Both the position numbers and the translations under genes were made by a program. The notes under the pieces were generated by a model that worked only from the letters and a program-made list of their open reading frames with translations, made no database searches and was not told the DNA's origin. From Zantedeschia hybrid cultivar (Eukaryota; Streptophyta; Magnoliopsida; Alismatales; Araceae), in NCBI GenBank assembly GCA_030544215.1, contig JARZZO010000004.1, positions 15,488,501-15,552,500 of the forward strand: a stretch of 64,000 bases of DNA, written 5' to 3'. The number at the start of each line of letters is the position of its first letter. Within the stretch, counting starts at the first letter, position 1. Below are positions 56,051 to 64,000 of this stretch, piece after piece.

Positions 56051-57009
56051 CTTCACTCACTGGCATATGCCTTAGCCGCGTCCTCGTCGTCTTCTCCTTC
56101 TTCATTAATGGGGTCTTTCTCACGTAACAACTCATATACCCCGTATCCATCATCGACTAACTCATCGGCTCCACATTCTTCTGGCATATGAATTTGATTT
56201 TCTAATAGCTGAGGGATCTAAGAGCAAGAAAGGCATCTTAAAACTAACTTCTGGAGGTATCTATCTGGAACTTGTCTACCCTTAGACTTCCTAAACTGAT
56301 TGACCTGCCTAGAACTAGACTCCCTAACTTTACTAGACTCCCTATCCTGACCTAATGAGGATGAAGAAGAATAAAAATCAGGGGGTACAGGTGGGAATAC
56401 AGGTGAATCCTCTCGCGGAGAGGGGCAGAGCAGATCTAGAAGGGAATCTTGCCCGAGTGACCCTCGAGATGGGGTATAGTCGGACAAATAGGATGTTTCC
56501 TCGACGAAGATTTGGGAGGAAGAAGTTGCCTAATTGGCATTTTTTTTTTTGTGAATTATTTGAGTTTAACATATAGCAAGAATGGATGTAGATGGTGGGA
56601 GAAGGAAGTGATGGAGGTACCGACACCAGTGCCCAGGGATTAGGGGGATCATACAGCAGTATGTCCCAAATCAGATCATAGATCCTCTCGAGATTAAGAG
56701 GAATTCAAGGGATAAGATCCTAAGGGGATATAGTAATAGTAATGGGCGGAGCCCGTGGAATGTCTTCAGTAATAACCCACGACCAAGTCGAGATTAGGAG
56801 CTGAGTGCGGAACAAGGTATGGAGTGTGAAAACATGAGAGGGATAGGTTCCCCTCCATAGGAGATCAGTGGTATAACCAGCTTCATAGGGGTCATCTGGC
56901 TCCCCTTCATCTGTTTCTTTTGCCAGCAAAATCCTTTTGTCGAAGATGGCCCCGGGCCTCTCGATTAGTTCATCTACCAGTGGCGGCTACTTTGGTTCTG
57001 ATGGGTTCA
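56051..57009 (-). pseudogene. Tat pol linker between G-patch and RT
   Basis: Poorly conserved pieces on the minus strand: ILLAKETDEGEPDDPYEAGY (about 56870-56930) and a Ser/Pro-rich piece (56218-56487). No domain is recognised. The position between G-patch/protease and RT gives the assignment. Confidence 0.5.
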
Positions 57010-60000
57010 AGAATCTGTCACGCCCCTGCCCGATAATCCATAATATACAAGATAATTACAGAGATGGCCAAAGCGCAACAGGGGGAAAAGACCTCTCAGA
57101 ACAGATAATTGGGAGGATACTATGTTTCAAATAGAAGCGTAGTATAAAAATTTGTAAGAGAAATCTAAATACTAAGGAAGTTCCACCATTCACAACATTA
57201 TACCAAAGCGCTGCATAGTAGATTGTCATTTTTACATGTCAAGATCTTCATTATACATTCCAACAAAAACAAAAGCATAAGTATCTACATGGTTCAATCC
57301 TCTAGGTTCGCCCAAAAAGAGATGTCATCTTATGCGAACTTTGAGTGACCCCACCTCAAGCTCACTCCGCTTCTCCTTCTGTCCGATCACCTGAAAAGTA
57401 GGCGTGAGTACCAAAGAAATGGTAACTCAGTAGGCAGATGAGGCTGCCTTCATAAGAATTTGCCATCCAAATAATTGAAGCAAAATATGTACATTTGCAT
57501 AAGAATATTAAACCTAACAGAAAACAAAACTATCACATAATACATATGTGCATCAGAATTGTATGCCAATAAGGAAATTGAAATACATGATTCATAATAT
57601 CATGCCAACTCTAAATCAAAGCTACACAAGCTTGTCAATATATGAACATGGCTAGAATACAGAACAGAATACAGAACTTAAGATTATTAAGTTGATTTAT
57701 TGAAATGACATATAGATTGCAAGAGATAAAATTTGTTTTTCAGACCATAGGTTCTCACTTATTAAAGAAATGCTCGGACACACATCCAACTGCCACTATG
57801 AGCCAGAAATAGAACACAGAAATTGAGCTCCTAAACACGTACAGAGCTAAGTCATGGGCGTACCGCTACCCCGAGGGTCGTCACCCCACCTTAACAAAGG
57901 ATTTCTACCCGCGGCCCCCGGGTAACAGAGCTAATGGGTTTTGGAGGTGGCTCCCACCTTTATAGGTGTAGCATGCATCCCCAAAATAAATGGGTCCTGG
58001 TGGGGATGTTACCACCATTTCCCCAGAACAATACTCATTTATCAATTATGTCCGACCGGCAAGATTTATTAATATTATGAGAACAAACTTAATATTTATG
58101 TAGCTACAACAACATATACATAAGACAATGACTAACCACTTTAGGGATTTTGTTTTCAAGAATTCATAAACTAAGAATACCTCAAAATCATAATTAAAAA
58201 GATAAATAAATCATGTTCTAAGATGAATTTAAATACAACTTGTTATAAACTCAGACAACACATATAAGTAAATCACAAATCTCCTACAGAAGTAATCTAT
58301 CCACATTTAAAACACTGATTTTATTAACACATAAAAGTACTTCCAAAAATTCTGAAAATTTCATATATTGTACTAATTTACATTAGGTACATCCTGTAAA
58401 AATTTGGACTCAAATGGTTTTCCACATAGATAGTAGAAAATCAAGCATCAGGGTACTATCCCTGAGTTACTGAAATGTCAAAATGGAGTATGAACCATGT
58501 CACACATACTAGGAACCATTATCATATGAAAATTAAAATTCTTGAAACTTTTTATAGAGATGTATAATAATAAAAATATTATGTAATAAAAATTTTAGGT
58601 CATTCTGTAAAACATATATATTACTAAAATTCACGTTCTAACATGCTATCAAATGAAATCTGAAAACTATATATACAAATTATACCATATTACCCGACAT
58701 GGAAGCATCACCATAAGAATATAAAAATTCATAAATTTTTTTCTGAAGATGTATATTAGTATGAGTATTCTTTCATAAAAATTTTAGATTATTTTGTTAA
58801 ATATGTAAATTACTAAAATTCACGTTCTAACATTCTATCAAATGAAGTCTGAAAACTATATCTACAAATTATATCTTGTTACCTGATCTGAAAGCATCAT
58901 CATATAAACATCAAAATTCATGAAACGTTTTATGAAGATTTACACTAGTATGAGTATTAGGTCATAAAAATTTTAGATTATTTTGTAAAGCATATAAATA
59001 ACTAAAATTCATATTCTAACATGCTATCAAATGAACTCAGAAAACTGTATCTGAAAATCACAGTCCTTTTCATGACCTAGAAGTATTACCATATGAATAT
59101 GAAAATTTATTCAGATTTTTCTGGAGATGTACAATATTGTCATAGTTATGTCATAAAAATTTCATAAGTTTTCTATACAAAATAAAATCAAATTTTTTTT
59201 AAGGTTACCCTACTGTTATAAGAGTTACAGAAAAATCTGGGTTGCAGAAATTTAACTTCTACTATGCTTAATATATTCTATGATTTTAAAAATTTAAATC
59301 CCTACATCATTCAATTATTTCACACTTAATAACTTCACAAGAACATGTAATTTGAAGATATAAAAAAATATATTACAGATTTATTTATTTCTTATGATTA
59401 ACTAAGCTAAACTCTTATGAAACTAGCACCTATGCAACCTACCTTTCTTCAAGAACACCAAAAACACTTCAAGATGGCCTCCCAAATTCTTCCCTTGCTG
59501 CTCTTACGTTTTGGTGTAGAGAATATACCAAACCAAGGCCAAAACCCAAGTTAAGGTCCCTTAAATAGGATGGGTTTAGTTAGTTTTACCATGGTTACTT
59601 AAATGACTTTAAAATTTATTAATTCTAACCATCCAAGTTACATTAACTTAACCATCCCACTAATACTAACCATGGTTAATACTAGTTTTGACCAACCCAC
59701 TAACTTTAACCAAGGTTAAACTAACTTAACTATTCCACTAACTTTAACTAGGGTTAAAACTAATTATGACCACCCCACTATCTAATATAATACTAATATT
59801 TTTAGGATAAGCACTAACTAATAAAATACAAATTTCTAACAATAGGTCTTAGGTTTCTACTACATAAAATAATTATTCATTAAATAGTCTTTTTACTTTT
59901 ATTAATTGCATACTTACCCTTAATCTCCAATTAATCATTCTAATCTAAATCCGATTATGATTTACACTAAATTTTCTATCACAATTGATCATATCTAATT

Positions 60001-60128
60001 ATTTTATGGGACTTAACCAACCATGTTTAAACTTTGTGCATATTTTAACATACATAATCTATTAGCTCAAAATTAATTAATAACACAATTATCCTAATTA
60101 CATGCTAATAATCGGTTGTTACAAGAAT
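57010..60128 (-). mobile_element. Gypsy solo LTR (Tekay/Del-like), 3.1 kb
   Basis: The LTR spans 57015-60123 (57016 if the first C is not counted) and is flanked by AGAAT (57010-57014 and 60124-60128). On the minus strand it starts TGTAACAACCG and ends GGGGCGTGACA. A TATA box lies on the minus strand near 59561-59572 (TCCTATTTAAGGG). No coding sequence is inside. Internal words such as TTAACC(A/T)(A/T)GG (59600-59760) and TCACGTTCTAACAT (58630, 58810) are repeated. LTR length and start resemble Tekay/Del elements. The intact duplication marks an LTR-LTR recombination product. Confidence 0.85.
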
Positions 60129-61160
60129 AGTCTGCTCAGTGCAATATACAAGTCCCACATGTCAAACCAGCAGTACCATTCACATTCTGGATCTTGTGTC
60201 TTCCTCTTTTTCATTGGCCACAGAGCCTTTAGAGACTGGTATGTCAGCAGTGGAGAATAATGTCTAGCCAGGTCCTTCCCATACACGTCATGCAAGTCAA
60301 AATGAGAAGTGATCACTACTGTGTTGTTGTGGTCATGTTGAATAACGAGCCCTTTAACAAAATGAGTAGACAAGGTCCAAGTCAAGGGATCTCGATTCTC
60401 TTTGTAGGGGGTAATCATGGTTTTCCATGTTTTCTGACCATCTTCATCTTCTTGTTCTTCCACAATGCTATGCCTCACCTTCTCTGGCCTGTAACCTAAG
60501 CCACTACAAGGTACTCTTCTCTCATCTGTCACCGGTTTAATTCTTCCTTGCAGCCGGGTATCCAGACCCCTTCCAGGTTGATATCCCACTTTCAACATGA
60601 TATTCCAGCCCGGAGTATTCATGAATTTCTTCTGTTTTACAACATTGACCGGGTAAGATGTAAGTACAGTATGCTCAAAAGGATCTGCCAAAAGGGTGTG
60701 GGTCTGACATATGGAGATGACTGGCCTTTGAAGGGCCGGGTTGGGATTCACATTCAGTGAGAGGGTTGCAGCAAGGATAGGCATGCTAGTAACTTTGATG
60801 ATACGTCCTTTGTGAGGGAACTTAAGGCATTGATGGTTCGTTGATGGAATCGCCTCAAGTGACTTGATGTAAGGATGACTGAGTGTGCCTTTTAGTGAAG
60901 GGTCAATCTCGAGGATGTGAAATTCAACTTCAGCATGGCAAGCATGGCCTAATTCCACCTTCAAATAGACCATCCCCAGAGGGGAACAGGTAGAGTTATC
61001 ATAGGTTGTAACAGAAATGGGGGAAGGCAACCATTTTTCTTTCGGGACCCCACAGAGCTCCAAGGTTCTCGTGGCAACACGTTGATAGATGCACCGGTGT
61101 CTACTAAACAGGTATCCACAAACTTTTTACATATATTGACAGTTATACTTAATGCCATGC
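60129..61160 (-). pseudogene. Tat protease and G-patch region
   Basis: The protease motif LVDTGASINVLP lies near 61090-61130, in a different frame from the rest. The main frame (from 61063) continues MELCGVPKEKWLPSP, then a retropepsin-like sheet region (EVEFHILEIDPSLKGTLSHP), IPSTNHQCLKFPHKGRI and a G-patch (VGYQPGRGLDTRLQGRIKPV). G-patches after the protease are usual in Tat elements and may bind RNA. The frame ends at the solo-LTR insertion site. Confidence 0.8.
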
Positions 61161-61218
61161 TCCTTGCTGCTAGCGGTGCCAGTTCAGAGGTATGGAAAGA
61201 TATAGAGGGCTGATCCCC

Positions 61219-61467
61219 CTAGGGTACCAACAATGTGGTGATCTTTTCCATTGGTACATCTTCGCTGACCATTACCCGTTGTAGGTATTCCATTAGGGCT
61301 TCTTGATGGACCTTAGATCTCTTGATTATCTCTAATATGGAGATGCGTGCCGGTGTTCTATCCAACTGTTTCAACAAATCATAATGAGTACCAGGTATAC
61401 TCTCTTCATTCTGGACTTCTTCTACTGGCTGTAATGGGCCGTCTCGCATTGTAGATTGAGGGAACAC
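61219..61467 (-). pseudogene. Tat gag C-terminal/protease linker
   Basis: Contains YDLLKQLDRTPARISILEII and HQEALMEYLQRV, a motif (YDLL..L..TPA.IS..E...) found before the protease in Tat elements. It ends at a stop 60 codons before the protease motif. Confidence 0.7.
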
Positions 61468-61659
61468 TTTGTTGAATATTCGGCCGCTTCAGAGCGTATG
61501 TTTTTCAATAGAGGAAGCTCCAGACGTTATTGTAGACACCGATTTTGGACCACCCTTTTGGTCATAAATCCCCTCCATCATCAGCCCATCATCATAAATC
61601 CCCTCATTTGAGCCATCTCAGCCTACTACCAGCTAGGCCCATTAACCAAATCCCGACTC

Positions 61660-62090
61660 TAGCCACCTTTTCCGTGGAAGGCCAGCCAGTCCGCCTTCCA
61701 CCCCCTTCGAAGGCCACCCCTCGCCTTCCACCACCTTCGAAGGCCACCCCCCGCCTTCTACACCCTTGGAAGGCCAGCTACCTTGCCTTCCACCTTTTTT
61801 CCACCTTTTCCACTTTTAGCCACCTTTTCGTGGAAGGCCAACCCCTTGCCTTCCACCGCCTTCGAAGGCCACCCCCCGCCTTCTACCCCCTTCGAAGGCC
61901 AACCACCTTGCCGTCCACCTTTTGGCCACCTTTTTTCACCTTTTCGTAGAAGGCCAACCCCTTGCCTTCCACCGCCTTCGAAGGCCACCCCTTGCCTTCC
62001 ACCTCCTTCGAAGGCCACCCCTCGCCTTCCACTCCCTTCGAAGGCCAGCCGGGTCGCCTTCCACCGCAAGAGTGGAAGGCATGTCACCTG
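61660..62090 (+). repeat. Palindromic tandem repeat in the solo-LTR U3
   Basis: Units of roughly 30-34 bp built around CCTTCGAAGGCC, a palindrome-centred word, with CGCCTTCCACC between. Every few units a variant block GCCACCTTTTCGTGGAAGGCC appears (about 61659, 61820, 61940), giving a higher-order period of 120-160 bp. Confidence 0.88.
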
Positions 62091-62287
62091 GCCGTCCACT
62101 CCTTAACCACCTTTTTGACCCCGTCTTCCCCACGATCTCCTCTACTCTCCGCCCTCGTCCCCCATTACTCCGACCACTCCCCACTCCGGCGACTGCCGCG
62201 TCCACTACCTCCAACCCTTGACCACTCCCTATTGGTTGAAGGGTGATTTACGGGGATTTAGACCCCTGTTTTCTCCCCTTTTTTCCT

Positions 62288-62302
62288 TCGCCTATTTAAA
62301 CC
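62288..62302 (+). promoter_or_regulatory. TATA box of the solo LTR
   Basis: CCTATTTAAACCCCC just downstream of the tandem array, the expected U3/R boundary promoter. Confidence 0.6.
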
Positions 62303-63112
62303 CCCCACATCCTCTCGAGCAAGGGGTTAAGGACTTCGGGTTAAAGGAAGATTTGGGGTTAAGGATTTTCTGAGGTTAAGAGGTGGCCTCTTGGAAGGAA
62401 GGCTCAGAGAAGGCTGTCGAGCGGGCAAAGAGTCAGAAGGCTGTTTCAGGAGGAACGTCACTCCAAATGGGCTTGTCTTCCTAACCCTCTTTTACTGTTT
62501 CACCTTTTTCACTTCATTGCATTTCCAAATTCCGTCCATGCCGTAACATTCTCCCTCTTTCACTCTCTTTTACCTTCAACACATCATTTCACTCTTCACA
62601 TACGAGCACTTATCTGCATGCATACATCCTAGGATGACTTAGCACCTTTTACCCCCAGAGGTTCCAAACAAAAATCGGGAGGTGGGTGGTCATAACATAT
62701 GGTCACCTTCCCTCCCAAACACCCATCCGGTGCGTCTCCCTCTAATTTTAGTTAATTTTTATGTTCGCATGAACGGATCCTACATGTTACAGTTCTAATT
62801 GGGTTATTGTCTTTTCTTTGTCTGTCTTTTCTTTTCAGGGGCTCTTACCAGATTCTGTGCGTGCACTACCGAGCTCTCCTCCTCTGGCCGGCCGGAGGAA
62901 GAGAAGGAGGAACCAGCATCTCCCGCTCCCACAAAACGCGATCACATCCCCACCATCCTGCGGAGCACAGGGACCGTAAGGTAATGCTCCTGGCGATCAC
63001 ATCCTTTATTTCTAACCCCCTTTAAATCGCCACAGTGCTAAGACGAACGGAGAGGAACCCTCGCCCGAAGCCCGCAGCCGCGGCGGGGGACGTTCCGGGC
63101 GCCTACAGTTAT

Positions 63113-64000
63113 CTTGAGTACTGCCGTGTTGAGGAGTGGTTTGGAAGGCGTAGTGGCTTGGTGAGGGGGTGTTGGTGGAGGTAAGGGAACTCGGATGAGT
63201 GGTTTGGAGGGTTGGGGTTGAGCAAGTGACGGTGATGGGTTATTTGGTGGGGGTACTGTGCAAATGAGTGATTTGGAGGGTTGTAGGGTATCGGGGTGAG
63301 TATGTTGTAGGTAATGTTGGGAATAGCATACGGAATAATGGTCTGGATGGCATGAGGGGTGTATAGTTGGTTTGTGGAGGGTTGCTTGGTGAGGATGTGG
63401 TGGTGGAGGGTGGAATGGGTTTAATGGTGATAGGTTGTGGTTTAGGTATGCGGAGAATGCGGCGAGGCGGTTGCTCGGCAGTGCTTGACATGTGACTTGC
63501 TGAATAGATAGAGGACGAATCCTCCACTTTCCATTGTTGCCCTCTACTAGCCTCAGACTGACTACCTATTAAAATGGGGGCAATTTGGTTTTGATGTTAT
63601 GGCAATGGGTTTTGTACTATGCCCATATTCTGTGGTGCTGCTTGTTATACCGGGGCCCTTTGAACCAGCTGTTGCTGCTGTGGTGGCTGTGGCTATTGTT
63701 GTTGCTGCTATGGTCTTTTCGCCTTCAAGGCGGTTATGTACCTTTTCATCTCTTCCCAATCAATCCCTCCTTGATCATTGAGGTCATGAATATAGTCCCG
63801 AAAGTGAAAGCAGGCATCCACTGTGTGTCCCGGTTGATGATGGAACACGCAGTAATGGGACATGTCGACATTTGATGGCCAGACGGTCCTTTCCTTCGGC
63901 AACACTAAGGCGTTGGCCGCCATAAGGGCATTGAATATATCTGTGAGGGATTCTGGTAATTGGGGGTATATCGTCCTTCTGAGGCCAGGAGGTTTCCTCT
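63113..64000 (-). pseudogene. Tat gag, partial (runs off the right edge)
   Basis: On the minus strand the frame from 63923 carries the zinc knuckle YCVFHHQPGHTVDACFHF and then IHDLNDQGGIDWEEMKRYI, typical of Tat gag. After KAKRP the same frame runs through a Gln/Pro-rich stretch (about 63560-63710) with TAG and TAA codons where CAG and CAA would read Gln, then a Ser/Pro/Thr-rich part (63240-63527). The N-terminal gag lies beyond 64000. The stops make it non-functional. Confidence 0.75.

Larger units (their letters stand above)
61526..63112 (+). mobile_element. Solo LTR (TGTAGACACC family), 1.58 kb
   Basis: The LTR is 61531-63107, flanked by GTTAT (61526-61530 and 63108-63112). It starts TGTAGACACC and ends GGCGCCTACA, so both ends carry TGTAG/CTACA. 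A TATA box (CCTATTTAAACC, 62291) places the promoter on the plus strand. The U3 part contains a tandem array (61660-62090). The ends resemble those proposed for the Tat 3' LTR at 34513-35706, so it may be a related Tat family. It is inserted between the gag and protease regions of the host element. Confidence 0.88.

Noticed and set aside
60260..60499. Plus-strand frame of 79 codons in the protease/G-patch region
   Set aside because: It overlaps the conserved minus-strand G-patch frame and has no homology.
61545..62246. Several 80-130-codon frames on both strands in the solo-LTR repeat
   Set aside because: They follow the tandem repeat (Pro/Ser/Arg or Gly/Lys-rich), hence are open by composition.

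Overview
This window looks like a piece of a TE-rich nuclear genome of a flowering plant. The evidence is plant-lineage retrotransposons (Ty1/copia with a TGGTATCAGAGC primer site, Ty3/gypsy of the Tat type with an archaeal-type RNase H), a DUF659 hAT transposase, plant mobile domain (PMD) genes, a trihelix GT transcription factor, canonical GT..AG introns and AT-rich spacers. The species cannot be named from the sequence. The only good candidate for an ordinary host gene is the trihelix factor on the minus strand (exon 1 at 18870-19455, a 39-nt exon 2 at 15396-15434). Its later exons are not in the window, so its second intron would have to run past the left edge through more than 15 kb of transposons.

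Layout: 13-296 tRNA-derived SINE; 621-6143 complete but decayed copia element (TSD TTAAT) on the minus strand; about 6880-8130 LINE relic split by a 481-bp hAT-type MITE (7536-8016, TSD TTTGGCAA); 8329-14620 hAT transposon with a broken DUF659 transposase, a 153-bp tandem array and CT-rich minisatellites; 15396-19455 trihelix exons, with an unidentified coding relic in intron 1; 21174-22865 relic of a spliced RPA1-like (OB-fold) gene; 22947-30343 remains of a long-LTR gypsy element with a nested 362-bp MITE (27885-28246, TSD CTA); about 30400-34515 an LTR-like stretch and a spliced 'putative gypsy type transposon' pseudogene, split by a copia solo LTR (32675-34231, TSD AAAGC).

From about 34513 to the right edge most of the DNA reads as one large Tat-type Ty3/gypsy element on the minus strand. 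It has a probable 3' LTR (34513-35706), two spliced PMD genes in antisense (37039-38435 and 39224-51300), then integrase, archaeal RNase H, RT/RNase H, G-patch/protease and gag running leftwards from beyond 64000 down to 52665. Three later insertions interrupt it: a complete copia element (40055-49222, TSD TGGAG) inside PMD exon 2, a 3.1-kb gypsy solo LTR (57015-60123, TSD AGAAT) and a 1.6-kb solo LTR (61531-63107, TSD GTTAT). Almost every premature stop in these genes is what a C-to-T change at a CAA, CAG, CGA or TGG codon would give, as expected of methylated, silenced repeats.

The two most unusual structural signals are (1) four hairpins in the leader of the copia element at 45641-45957, which share an almost constant loop but have unrelated, perfectly complementary stems, and (2) at least fifteen short GCGTC...GACGC hairpins scattered through non-coding parts of the Tat element and one neighbouring LTR, which share the stem but not the loop. 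I recognised neither from known families.
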